Positions 46,331 through 57,650 of a stretch of DNA of 64,000 bases are shown piece after piece; position 1 is the first letter of the stretch; each line of letters starts with the position of its first letter. Position numbers and translations under genes: made by a program. The notes under the pieces are model-generated. The model did no database searches, had not been told where the DNA came from, and saw only the letters and a list, made by a program, of their open reading frames with translations. Source of the stretch: Atherinomorus stipes (lineage: Eukaryota > Chordata > Actinopteri > Atheriniformes > Atherinidae); contig JALJCO010010572.1 in the NCBI GenBank assembly GCA_023101725.1, positions 62,001-126,000 of the forward strand, given 5' to 3'.

Positions 46331-46380
46331 GTTCCCTAGTGACTAAGTCAATTTTGTGTCCCTTATTATAAGGTGTTACC

Positions 46381-47474
46381 ATCTGCTGCGTGTTCGATTG
46401 CCACACAGCCAACATGCTTTCACAAATCAGTTGCAAATGTTGTGATGGTCTCTACTAGTGCAGCTCCGCCCATCTGCAAATCCCTGAGGAGGAGGGGGAT
46501 CTAGCTTTGGAAAGTTGGATGTTGCATTTTGCAGCAACACACACAAACAAAAGTGTAAGAGTTCACATTGATTAATTTAATCAAGCAGCAAGCAGATAGT
46601 GATCTTCCTCCTCTCCTCTCAGGTATGTATAATGTGTTTAATAGGTCACACCTAGAAAAGTCAAATCCATACAGAGTAAATAAAGAGGCCGAGCCAGATG
46701 CAGGTTCACAGGAAACCACAGCTGAGATGCTGTTTTCTGATGTGTTCACCATTGGAATTTTAATATTCTGCCTTATATTTCAGTCATGGAAATGTTCCAC
46801 CATTTCTTTGTTCATGCATGAGAGAAATGTGACAGGTAGAAGTGAAACGCTGCATGACATCTGGTTTCATGCCTTCCAGGAGGAGCAGGGGAACAACGGT
46901 GAACTGGAAAACAATGATTTGAAGACAGAGTAATATTCTCTGTTCCCTCAAAGTCTGATGGATTTCAGGGAAGACGGCATTGTTCAATATCCTGGGAAAC
47001 ACCCGTTTGCTTTTTGCCTCTCAAGTGAGATGAGAGGATCAGTAGTAATCTCATGTCAGGTAGAGAGCTGGAGGCAGAACATATCCTGTCTGGCTTAGTT
47101 TAAATACTGAATGCAGAGGAGGAAAAGCTCTAAAGGCTCCAAAGAATAACAAAATAAACACCAGCATTTGATATTCATTTAAACAAAGAATAAACTAAGG
47201 AGGAAAGAAGTAGGACTTAAGTGTGTGGCGTCTGAAGGAGGTCAAACCAACAACAGCAGTTATGTTGTGTGAGGAAGATGGAAAACATCTAAATATTTGC
47301 AGTTTAGTTGTAAATTCAAGCACTAAATAATACGTCATCAAAGACAGATCTGAAGATTTGCTGACAGCTCCAACTATCTGGTGCTTTGGACGGGCTTCTG
47401 CACAGCCAAGCAGAGCACGGGAACTCCTGGAAGCCGGAAACCTCGGCCTGGACTAGTGAAATCAGCTGAGACTA
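46381..47474. other. No recognised feature
   Basis: Unique-looking sequence. The ORF within 46568-46933 has no recognisable family features. Confidence 0.4.
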
Positions 47475-48092
47475 AGGGTTCGTTCACACTGTGGCTGTTT
47501 GGTTCGCTTTAAACTGACCATGGTCCTCTTCCACGGATAGCCCCCTTTGTTTGGTGAACACCATCCGCATCCTGGTGCGCACCAAAGAAGAGGACTCTGG
47601 TCAACCTGAAAGCCGGGGGTCTCGGTCCACTTGCAAACGGATTATCGGACTATCCAGCGCACCTAATGGAAGTGACATTTGTCGACTGCAATAATGCTCA
47701 AGAAGAAGGAAGTTCGGTACATTATCATTTGGGTCAGAGGGAAAACAAAGCAAACAGCGCATGCTCGAAGAAGCCGAGGTCAAAACAACGAAAAGAAAAG
47801 AGGAAAAAATCTTGTAGAGAGAGATGCAGTAATAATCAGAAGCAGAAAGATATTTACTTTAATCACAAAGTCTGGTTTTCTTCTTCCTGCTTCTTCATCA
47901 TTGGTCAGTTGTTGTATCGGGGAGTGTCGCCCCGTAGCAAGCAGTTGTTGTAACTATGGTTTAACCAGGTGGTTTGATCCGATTCAAATACTCCAGTATG
48001 AATGCAAACCGGAGCAAAGAAAGGTGCAACATTTTTCAGAAATCCACCCAATTGGACTGAGTCCTGGACTATCCTGGTGTGAAAGCACCCCA
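47475..48092. mobile_element. TIR element, about 0.6 kb ('gggttcgttcacact' ends)
   Basis: Left 'agggttcgttcacactgtgg' and right (reverse strand) 'ttggggtgctttcacaccag' are imperfect inverted ends of a type common in fish ('GGGGTGCTTTCACACC'). The 200-codon plus-strand frame spanning 47679-48281 crosses the right end into another repeat and is judged chance. Confidence 0.55.
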
Positions 48093-48105
48093 AGACCCAT
48101 CATCA

Positions 48106-48245
48106 GTCAGTCAGTCATTTTCTGTACCGCTTATCCAGTTCAGGGTCGCGGGGGTTGCTGGAGTCTATCCCAGCTATTATCAGGCGAGAGGCAGGTACAC
48201 CCTGGACAGGTCACCAGTCCGTCACAGGGCCAACGCAGCAAAGCT
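48106..48245 (+). repeat. Dispersed teleost repeat, TGTACCGCTTATCCAG family, copy 2
   Basis: 'tctgtaccgcttatccagtt' to 'gtccgtcacagggccaacgc', the left part of the same family as 484-838. Confidence 0.8.
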
Positions 48246-48714
48246 CTGACGAGAATCCCTCTCATTTGCTATGAAATATGATCTGATGTCACAAGAAGTT
48301 GGTGATAGTGAATTAATCCAGGCCTACGGTTTACCGGACCCAATTTAACTTATTTAGTTGGATTTAGAAATCCTCCTCCCTTTTCTTTGAACATTTATTA
48401 ATTAACTGAAGTTTAATTAATTTATGTATCATTTTCATACCATCTCACAAGAAAACTTTGATCATCATGCTCACATATTTCTTGTTGTACATACTTTATC
48501 TCATGTAGTTTGTAGACTACATGATATCATATATGGTGACACTACAGGAGAGACGCAAGAAACGCCACCACATGGAGATCAGTACAATCAATCAGCTTCG
48601 TAAGGGAGGGACAAAAGCCACCAACCACAGCAACAAGAAGCAATCTGCTGCAAAAAGCCCAATCATGGGAGATGTAGGTAGACCTGGGGGGGGGCAGATG
48701 TGGTCTGAAGGGCA

Positions 48715-48975
48715 AACAAGATCATCCTCATTGAACTCACTGTCCCATGGGAAGAAGGTTGTGAGCATTTGAGAGAAAGAACACCAAATAACAGGATCTC
48801 TTGACTGCAGGGAGAAATGATGGCAGACTGACTCTTCCCAGTCCAGGTGTGGAGGATGCTTACAACAACTGGGGTGAACATAATTTCTGGCCTCAATATT
48901 CAGCAGTGGAGGAAACTTCTCTGCAGCAGTGCCAACAAAGCCAGACTCATCAAGTTCTTGGTGGAGCAATAGAAA
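48715..48975 (+). pseudogene. Decayed fragments of multicopy transposon-associated ORFs
   Basis: Frames give KIILIELTVPWEEGCEHLRE, then PVQVWRMLTTTGV, then 'LNIQQWRKLLCSSANKARLI' and KFLVEQ, separated by stops and frame changes. 'LVELTVPWEE' and 'QWR-FL-S--NK--LI-FLV-EW' resemble segments I recall from highly multicopy uncharacterised proteins in fish. I take this as repeat debris, not a host gene. The identification is from memory only. Confidence 0.4.
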
Positions 48976-49247
48976 CGACCTGATAGCATGTTTGATCCCC
49001 CCATATTCTGTCATGTGCCCCAGTCCAAGCATTAACGCTTACATGTCAGCTTTAAACAAAGACGGAAGGAGATCCAGGTGAATGAAGAAAAAAGCTTTAG
49101 CTCAAGTTTAAAGCAACTTGAGTGAAACAAAAAAAACGGCTGCAGGTTTGTATCCCACCTGTGAGCTTTAATTTATTCAATAGTAGCAAAAGCTAACAGA
49201 AAAGGACCCAAACCAAGTGATTCACAAACTTTCAGTTATCACTGTAA

Positions 49248-50243
49248 TAGGGCAGGGCGATATGGCCCAAAATATTTATCACAATATAAATGATAAAATT
49301 TGCAATAACGATAAAACTGGCGATATGATTGACACGAGGCAAAATACTTGAAAATTGCACAACTTTATTTGTGCAAATGAAAATGTACAATTTCTTTTCA
49401 CTTTAACAAGCAGCTGTATCTGATGTACATTAAAGTTATAACTTTTTATGAAATTAGCTGTGCAGATGCTGCAAATCCCTTACTGTCAGTTAATTTAAAC
49501 AAATAGCGTTTCCAGTGGAACTGGGCTGCATATCCTGAGCAGAACCATGTACGGCAGAGCTGGAGAACCTTAACCCTCGTCCTGCATTCATTCCATGTTT
49601 CCTTGTTCTAGCACACCTTATTCAAAATAATGAGTCTCTGAGCAGAACGTGATCATGTTAATGAGCAGAGCGCTCATCTCACGCGGCTATGAGAAGTATT
49701 AAGTGATCACTCTGACATTCGAGGCGGGCGGGGTTAACTCAGACCAGCTGGACGTGGAAAACGATGATGCGCTGATGCAAAGTTAAACGGGTAGCTTTAA
49801 TGAGCAGCTGATGGAAGGGGTGAATAAGTACGAAATATATACAGCACATGGCATTAGGACACTGCTGTGTGCAAAACCCCGCCCGCCTGCGACGAACAAA
49901 GTTTTTCACAGCCATACCCCTGCATTAATAACCACCCCGCCATGGAAGAAGCTTCACGTGGATGAAATGACCAAAACAAACCTTTTACTTGTTCTAGCGG
50001 CCTTGAGAACAACAAGGATGTTCTCGCTTCTCATGGAGGATGGAACAAGCTTTAAGTCAATGCGCTGCTTTGACTTTACTCCCCCTCGTCGATGCCAGAC
50101 TGGTTGTATGCGCGTTTGACAGTATCAAAACAACGGCGGTGCACATGCATGTTTCACCCATTTTATATCATGATATTTCATTTTCTTATCCTTCCCTAAC
50201 GTTACACCGGTATTACCGTGAATGATATGATGACACAGCCCTG
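49248..50243. mobile_element. 996-bp hAT-type element
   Basis: Left 'tagggcagggcgatatggcc' and right (reverse strand) 'cagggctgtgtcatcatatc'. Flanks cactgtaa (49240-49247) and cactgcaa (50244-50251) match at 7 of 8. A fragment of the 'ggcaactctggtcctc' repeat lies near 49540-49620. No transposase. Confidence 0.85.
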
Positions 50244-50569
50244 CACTGCAAACTCTGGCACACTCTGACTCAGCTCTTTTTGATCTGAGCTTTTTTTCAG
50301 CGTCCCTTCATGAAACCTTTGGCCTGCTCTCCTCTGACGTCGCCCAGAGCAAATTTCAGTTTGACTGATTAAAACAGCAAAAAAACAATGCAAACGTAAG
50401 GCATTCCCCCACAGTGTTAACTTCTTTATGTCACGTGTAATAGTTGAAGCAGATGTGACGGTATGTGCAAGCAAAAGCCCGTCCATGAGGCAGAAATATA
50501 AGACTGTTAACTTCACATAATGAGATGTGTATCTGAAAGGTATTATTTTGTAGTAGAGTTTTAAAAATT

Positions 50570-50960
50570 GAATAAAAGCTACCCCACAGTGTTTGCAATT
50601 TGCTGCCTGCATTTTCCCTGCATGAGATGACTTATCACAATCTGTGTTTTCTCGCCTTGACAACCATCACCTGTTTTTTTCTACAGGGCAGAACAATGGA
50701 GAGTGCTCTTTTCTCTCTAAGAGAAAATCATAATGGCTGCTTTTGAAACATCAGAGCAGCAGATTCCATTAGCAAGCCATTTCCCTCCTTTTACCACACT
50801 AACAACCTGTTAAAACCATCAGCCATCGTTCTCGCCCCATCTCGCTGTCTTCACAGTGTGATGGCCTCACAAATGACTATCATCCCTCCTGCCTGTCTCT
50901 CTGCCCCCACACAGTTTCTGTTTGCATGAGGACAATGAATTGTTTCCTTCTTTAACCAGC
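50570..50960. promoter_or_regulatory. Candidate conserved non-coding block
   Basis: Repeat-free sequence with blocks such as 'ccctgcatgagatgacttat', 'gagagtgctcttttctctct' and 'cagattccattagcaagcca' between mobile elements. Only its unique-looking character supports this. Confidence 0.28.
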
Positions 50961-51645
50961 CCAGAAGCATATACGATATCATAACTCTCAGGAGGTTAAA
51001 TCCAACAGATACCGTATGCAAAAACACAATCGCACACGATGGGGAACACACATGACAGGAGGGTAATCTATGTCTTTATCACAGCTTGACTGCAGTCTGG
51101 ATTTTCTATAAATCCACTTTCAGAAATCAATACAGATTGATTGTGGTTTCCTGTCAGTCCATGCGGCTCCATGCTGCAACAGACGGCTCCACTAATTATG
51201 TTACAGCACTACTGATAAGGTTTCTAGGAGATAAGTAGACAATGTAATTGCAACAAAAGACACTTCTTGGGGAAAGAGACAGAGAGGATTTAAAAAAGGA
51301 AAAGAAAACTGCAGTGGAGGCTTTCTTATCAGGAACAAATAATATCAGGTTCCTCCATCTCAGTCTGCTGACTTGGAAAATAGAGTAAACATCTTTCATG
51401 GCTGGAAGTGAAACAGTTGGTTGCTTCAAAACATGCACACATCTTCTGTGTTACTTGTTTACTATCACTTGTTTATTGTTTATCACTGTTACTTATAAAT
51501 TTAAACCTTGTGGAATATATAATATGGATGGGAAACTTTGAAAAACTGCAACTAAATCAGTAGGAAAGCCCTTATGTCATATTTATAAGAGTTTATCGAT
51601 GTAGATTTGTGGAAAATATCAAAAGTAGTCCATTTAGCTAAAAGT
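50961..51645. other. No recognised feature
   Basis: No exon, TIR or tandem repeat was seen up to the start of the LINE fragment. Confidence 0.4.
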
Positions 51646-51900
51646 CCAAAGGACCGGGCAAAAAGCAGACCCACAAGCATCGTCCCTGTCCTGAGTAAAC
51701 TCATGGAAGGAGACGTTTCTTAAGAGATTCCAGATTATTTTAAAGTAAATCTCTTCATTCTGATGTCCAACATGCAAGTAAAGAAGGCTTTCCAGCCAGC
51801 ACTGCACTCAGCTTTGACTGGGAACTGGCTGCAACAGATTGAGAGATTGCAGATTGAGAGTTGAGGAGAGGCTTTTCTGGACTTTAGCAAAGCTTTTGAT

Positions 51901-52015
51901 TTTCATTCATTCATTTTCTGTGCATGTCCACTTCAGGGTCGCAGGGTCACTGGAACCAATCCCAGCAGTTATCAGGTGAGAGGCAGGGTACACCCTGGAG
52001 CCGGTCTGCTGCAGG
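51901..52015 (+). repeat. Dispersed teleost repeat, copy 3, inserted in the LINE
   Basis: 'tcattcattttctgtgcatg', 'cttcagggtcgcagggtcac', 'agttatcaggtgagaggcag' and 'gggtacaccctgg' match the families at 484 and 48106. It interrupts the LINE frame between SKAFD and VDHNL. Confidence 0.8.
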
Positions 52016-52164
52016 ACCTTGATATTGTTGATCATAACCTTCTCCTTGAGAAAATATCAGCATATGGCTTTAAAAGCTCACCTGTGAGGTTCTTGAGACG
52101 TTATTTGGTGAACAGAACACAGTGTGTTGCTTTCCACGGTTCCCTCTCAGACACTGTAACCTTA

Positions 52165-52726
52165 GGGACACACTGCATGCGGAAGCGCGCCAAAGCGCAG
52201 GAGTTTCATTTCGGCGCCCTTGCTAACAGACGTGTCGACCACATCAGGCTTGGCGCACCACGGCACGCAGCGCCAAAATCGCCTTGCAGCGTGGTGCAAT
52301 TGTTTTGGCTTCTGTTCAATTTTCTGCGCAAGTCGCTGCCAAATTTGTCAAGCCAGGCAGGAAAATAAGCAGGAACGCGAGACAAATCTATCAAAATAAA
52401 ACCATTTTCAAAGTAAAAACACCCAGATAAACTGCAAAACCCAATCTCTTTTTAAAAGATCTAATAATGTCAATCATGTCTTCATCTTTATTAATAATGC
52501 AAGTGGAAGGATTCACACAGAAATATTGGCTTTCTGCTTGTAAATACTGTAGTATGAAAGCAAACCAGGAGATGTACCCATTGTAGAATTATCAGCTCTA
52601 GAAGTACAACAGAGAACCAGGACTGCCTGCCAACTGTGCACGTCCGATTTGGACAGAAAGAGGGGCGGTGTCGATGAGAAAATTGGTGTGCTGCATTTTG
52701 GTGTGCTTCCGCATGCAGTGTGTCCC
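52165..52726. mobile_element. 562-bp TIR element inserted in the LINE reverse transcriptase
   Basis: Perfect 22-bp inverted ends (starting gggacacactgcatgcgg; reverse complement at 52705-52726), extendable to about 35 bp with mismatches. It sits between SDTVTL and TLKTGVPQGS of the LINE. The interior is rich in GCGCC/GGCGC motifs and non-coding. Flanks are not cleanly duplicated (taacctta and tagcataa, 5 of 8). The superfamily is uncertain. Confidence 0.88.
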
Positions 52727-53560
52727 TAGCATAACTCTAAAGACTGGCGTCCCTCAGGGCAGTTGTCTTGGCCCGTTGCTGTTCAATATTTTTGTATACA
52801 TCATGTGTTTTACGTAAGAATTTGTGGATGATACACCATAGGCAGCCGTGATAATCTACAGTGATAGATGATCAACAAAAACTTCAACATTGCTGCTGGT
52901 CTTCTGTTACATGGAGGGCATCATGAGATACAACACAATCAGGAATGTAATGCACAAATCAGATTAAACGTTAACCCACAGTTGTAGACGTCTTGATTTA
53001 TCCAGATTTCCGACAACAGCTCAGTGTGCTTCTGCTTACACACAAGCCGGCGGGATCACTTATGATGTATGTGATTATTGAAAGGGTGTCCCAAATTGTT
53101 GGGGCTGACTTTCAGCCCTTCCTCTTGTGGTTCCATTTTAAGTATGCTGCTAAAAAGACTTTGACAATCTCCAGATAGTCTAGAACAGAGCAGCCAGACT
53201 AGCTCTGGGCTGTCGCTTTCGAACCATTGTCAGTGCAACGCATCAAAGACTGTCTTAGATAAAAGTCAAGGATAAAATGACATATAGATCAGTGCTGTCT
53301 CTCCATAAAATCAGGATCTCGCGCCATCCTTATAGCTTGTTTTCCGAATTACAGCCCAGCTGAAACAGACATGGGTTTATGACAAGACAAGCCATTAATG
53401 CTATATTTACTTTGTCTCTGCCAAGAACAAATGCACTTCAAGAGAAAGTCTATATGGAACTATTTTGTATTGGAACATGTTGCCTCCAGAAATGATAATG
53501 ATGAGTAACCATGCTGTATTCAAAACAAGCTGAAAGAAGTTTGTAATTAATAATAAAATT

Positions 53561-54299
53561 GGTTGTGGACTGTAATTTCTCTTTCTCTCGTGTCTTAGAT
53601 ATCACGGTAAGAGTTGGACTGAACTGTGTGTTTTGTATTTAATACAATATTTTTGAATCAAATGTGAATGGATCCCAGGAAGAATAGTTTCTACACTTTC
53701 AGAGACTAATGGGGTTCCGTAAATAAACAAATAAATATTTTGTGTAGCTCAGTTAAATGGAAAGTAGGTGCTTCTTTTTCTTTTTAATGTAACACAAATT
53801 AGCTCTTAAAGATGCAGCTAGGAAGCAGTCATCAGCCAAATATATGGCTTGCTTTATTTCACTTTTAAAAACCTACTTATTATGGATGCAGCTTTATTTA
53901 ATTAACTGGAAAAACTTGGCTGGAACACTAAAGACATCTGGATGAAAGTAAACCGTCTTTCTGAAGAAACTCCAGGAAATAAAATTTAATGGATTTATAC
54001 ACAGATGTGGTTAATTTGTAATTTGCCATCTTCTTTATTGAATACACCAATAGTGTTATACAATTAAGTAGAGCCAAACACACGTGGGATACACTTCACA
54101 GCTGATCAGGTTGAAGTGAGATGTTACAAACTGCTCTGTGCAGCACATTGTTGGGAATCATAATTTCCCTTTTACAGTATATTTTCATATAAAGTGGAAA
54201 GGACATTTGTCATCAAAGGATGTTTACTCCTGAAAATCTGCCCCAAGGTCTCTAGAATGAACTAGAAAGCCCAAAATCTAAGATATTATTCTGTCATTT
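53561..54299. other. No recognised feature
   Basis: AT-rich sequence with no exon or transposon end seen. Confidence 0.45.
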
Positions 54300-54975
54300 G
54301 ATAAACGCCGCCAGGGGACACTTGTGGCGGCGTCTGACAAGTGAGTCACTTGGCGCGCCAAGTGTGAACCAAACCGTTGATATAAATGGCAGCGTTCAGC
54401 TCTGGAGGTCGCGTCCCAGCAGACCTGGTATGAATTGGCCTTCCAGGGACAACGGATGACAAGTAATCAACCATACATCGGTATGGTTGTTAAGCAGTAC
54501 ATCAACCACAGGGCAGTACAGAATTTTGAATTCACCTCAGATTTTCAACGTGACTGTAAGTCAACAGTAAACATGGTGACGGTGGAAGAGATCATGAATA
54601 TGTACATTTTCAGAAAGACAAAAAAGCCACTAAAAACATCACAGCTTCTTCTTTGTCTTCTTTGTTGCCTCTGTAGGCTGAAAGTCAGCTATTCTGCTCA
54701 ACACTGCCCCCATGGGTTCCGGTGGGACTGATTCCATCAGGGTACGGATCCACAAGGGCCCCAAAAACAGACCAAATTATGCACGTAAATGATGCAGAAG
54801 ATGGACGAAACGCTCCGTATCCATCTTTAGTGTTGAGTCAGACTGAAACCTCATGTTTTCCTGCTGCTTGCCTGCATGAATATGGTCCGTAGCTGTCGGT
54901 AACAGACATCTGCCAGCCACTGCCGCCGCTGTGCTGGCATCTGCTTGAGTTGCAGCATCGGTCATAGTTATGGCA
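54300..54975. mobile_element. Possible remnant of a DNA transposon with palindromic end
   Basis: Contains the hairpin arms acgccgcca/tggcggcgt (54306-54335) and an 18-bp palindrome cacttggcgcgccaagtg (54347-54364), followed by 'tgaaccaaaccg', as seen at ends of some fish MITEs. A minus-strand frame 54777-54965 (MTDAATQADASTAAA...) may be degenerate transposase, but I could not establish this. An inverted copy of a 22-bp block lies at 31363-31384. Confidence 0.3.
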
Positions 54976-55570
54976 GACGTACGCTTCCAGGACTAAATGA
55001 AGCAGCGGGTTGTCTGGCTCCTGCGCCCAGGCCCATGTCCATGTGACCAGGGGAGCGGGTCATTTACATTCCAGCAGAAATACATCCAGCGTCTTGTGAT
55101 GAATGATTTTTCACCCGCCAGTTTGAGCTGCAATCCGTCGCTTTGTGGGAGAAAGTTGTAGGTTGCAGCGTTGCTTTATAACAGCAGCTCGTTGGCTCCT
55201 TCAGCAGCTGTGGCTGACAGAATGACTCAAAGGCATCACAAGAGAAGTGTCAAGAAGATTAACGTGGGTCCTTAGGAAGTTGTTTTCTCCTGTTCAGCTT
55301 GCTTTATCACTCATGAAGCAGTGAGGACTCACGTTGCTGTTTTTATTGCCCTTTGACCGGAAACTGCAACCAAAAGCAACTCCGTGCAGCATCACTAGTG
55401 TAGATCCAGAATACAAGAAGAAAAGGAAATCTAGTCAGAAACAAGTTGCATTTCCCTTCACCTCCTCTACTTCTAGTCCTGAGAGCAACTGTTGTACAGC
55501 ATTGTCCCAGAATGCATTGCACAGGTAAAATAATGGCGACCTTCATAGGATCAGAAATGCAGTAAACACA
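54976..55570. other. No recognised feature
   Basis: Mixed-composition sequence. No exon or repeat was identified. Confidence 0.4.
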
Positions 55571-56092
55571 AACAATCGTCATAATTATTAATACCCTCCA
55601 ATTAAAGAAGGGAAAAAAATCAGTTGTCAGTTAAATAAGTTGAAATTGACAAAATAAATAATAATAAATAACAATTCTACAACACTGATTTCGAATTGTG
55701 GTTCAACAGAAATGTTAAAAACAAACACACAAAAAATAAAACAAGTAAACCAGCACGATGGGGCTCCAAAGTTAAAATGTTGAGCAACACTTTGAGACAA
55801 TCACTGCAATCAGGTGTTTTCTCTAATGTTCAAAAAGACTTCTACACCTGTTGACAGGTATGTCGGTCCACTGCTCTATCATGTCTGACACAGCTTTGTT
55901 TGGTTTTTTGAATTATTATTTTCAGCCACAATTCAAAAGCAATGATTTGTTTAGATAGATTATAATTTTGTAAATTTCCATTTATTATTATTATTATTAT
56001 TATTTCTTTAGTTTCTTGATTTTTTTAATTACTATTGTGAATTTAGCCTTTTCTTTGATTGGAGGGTATGACGGATTTTGAGGAGGACTGTA
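55571..56092. mobile_element. Internally deleted Tc1-derived element, copy 3, both ends present
   Basis: Left 'aacaatcgtcataattatta' with 'ataccctccaattaaag' and right (reverse strand) 'tacagtcctcctcaaaatcc' with 'gtcataccctccaatcaaag' form inverted ends. The internal block matches 26806-27298 and 28505-28774. An ATT microsatellite lies near 55984-56005. No transposase frame. Confidence 0.75.
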
Positions 56093-57195
56093 AGGTATTA
56101 CGTTTTCATGTTGTTAACATTATTTGAGTGAACTACGGCAATAACAAATTAAAGCCAACAAATGCTGATAGTCAGCATTCAAAAAAGGCTTTTTTAGCCC
56201 CAACCAATTGCTGTACAGTAATTTCAAAGGCTGAAGCATGGATAATATTTGTTTTATCAAAGAGTGACAACTAGAAATATAAGCGCACATGTCGGTGGTG
56301 TCCTGTCTGCAGGGGACACCATGCTCCCGAAGAGTTAAAGCTTGAAGCAGGCAGGTTCAATGATGCGTAAGAGAAAGCTGGGAATCGCTGGTCACGAAGA
56401 GATGATGTGAAAATACAGCTGGTTTGCTATAAACTTCACGCTGAGATGGAGTTGGAGCTGGATTATGAATTTGTCTGCAGGACAAACTAGAATATCATGC
56501 CCTACTGTCAGGTACAATAAATATAATCTAAACAGAGCATTAAGGATTAAAATGAAGCACAGACGCACTAATATTTTTTTCCAGGTGCCTACTCCTTTAA
56601 ATTCTGAGACCTTTAAAACTAAGCGTGTCTGCATTAATTTCAAGTTACTTCATTTTCTTTAAAGGTTACTGCATATCTCAGATGACTGACAAAATATTAA
56701 GAGACAAAATAATTAATAAATTACTGCCAGCCTGATATTTTCCATGTATGACTTTCATTCCTGGCTCCTACACTTCTAACCCCTGCCCGTTACCCACAAT
56801 GCAACACGGTCACAAACAGCTTAGAGCTGGAGTTGCTGTTCGAGCTCTAATTATCCATGAATACTTTTACATACAGTAGGGCACCTGTAAGAGAAGACCC
56901 TCAGAAATATATATTTTTTAAATTAATGTATTTATTATATTTAATCGAGATTTGCATTGGTGTGTTGAAAAGATTAGAACTGCAGCTTTTAGTATTTATT
57001 ACTTGTGATAAAATGGATTTGAGTCTTACATCAGAGTGACGGTTGGAGTTTGAGACGACACAGGCAGGTGCCGGCCTGTGATTGGCTCGTGTATTAACCT
57101 AAAATGATGGCAGAAGAGTCCTGCATCGTCCTCTTCCTCTCATGTTTGTCATGCATGAGATGCTTCAGGAAACTGGATTCATTGGGAACTTGAAG
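56093..57195. other. No recognised feature
   Basis: AT-rich unique-looking sequence. Short frames show no family resemblance. Confidence 0.45.
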
Positions 57196-57650
57196 TAGGG
57201 ATGGGCAATACCGAAAGATAAGATACCAGTAGTTTATGGTACTTTTTCATCGATACTGAAATCGATGCTGATTCCGATTCCTTTGGTCCCTTATAAGAAA
57301 ATCACATGATGGTACAGTTTGCATTAATATCTTGAATTTCAGGGCAATATTAGATATAATTAAAACCTGAGAACAGATATATGGGAAAGAAATACTTTTA
57401 AAACAATAATCAAATGTATTGATGAGTAAATTTAACAAAAATAAGATTAAAAACTTCTTTCAATTATCAAATAACTTAAATACAGGTTATGATTATTTAC
57501 ATTTATTTTGCGGAAAATGTTCAAATCTTAAATGTAATAGTAATATTATTAATTCATCAAAACACAATGTGCAATAACCTGCATTAAAGTACTGAAAAAT
57601 ACCAAAACATCATCATCATCACCAACAGTAGCAGCGTCATCATGACATCT

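Larger units (their letters stand above)
45210..46380. mobile_element. 1.17-kb foldback element (GTAACACYTTATAATA ends), hAT-like
   Basis: Left 'agtaacactttataatacag' and right (reverse strand) 'ggtaacaccttataataagg'. Both arms continue with 'ggacacaaa' and 'actagggaacaccttagaaa'. Flanks gtctgctg (45202-45209) and atctgctg (46381-46388) match at 7 of 8, consistent with an 8-bp duplication. Much of the interior is a minisatellite, and a TTAA element sits inside at 45664-46072. Confidence 0.85.
51646..53560 (+). pseudogene. LINE reverse transcriptase (jockey superfamily, L2/Rex-like), split by two insertions
   Basis: Ordered motifs: 'RPTSIVPVLSKLME' (about 51668), 'EAFLDFSKAFD' (51870-51900), then after an insertion 'VDHNLLLEKISAYGFKSSPV' and 'RFLRRYLVNRTQCV', then after a second insertion 'TLKTGVPQGSCLGPLLFNIF' (about 52735-52790) and 'FVDDT' (about 52820), the catalytic box. 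The tail includes 'PRTNALQEKVYMELF' (about 53417). Stops and frameshifts are common. The inserts are at 51901-52015 and 52165-52726. The copy is dead, and the insertions postdate it. Confidence 0.88.

Noticed and set aside
47679..48281. 200-codon plus-strand ORF
   Set aside because: It crosses the end of a TIR element into an unrelated dispersed repeat, and the product has no recognisable domain or coding bias.
48592..49032. 146-codon minus-strand ORF
   Set aside because: It is the reverse strand of the decayed transposon-associated fragments at 48715-48975.
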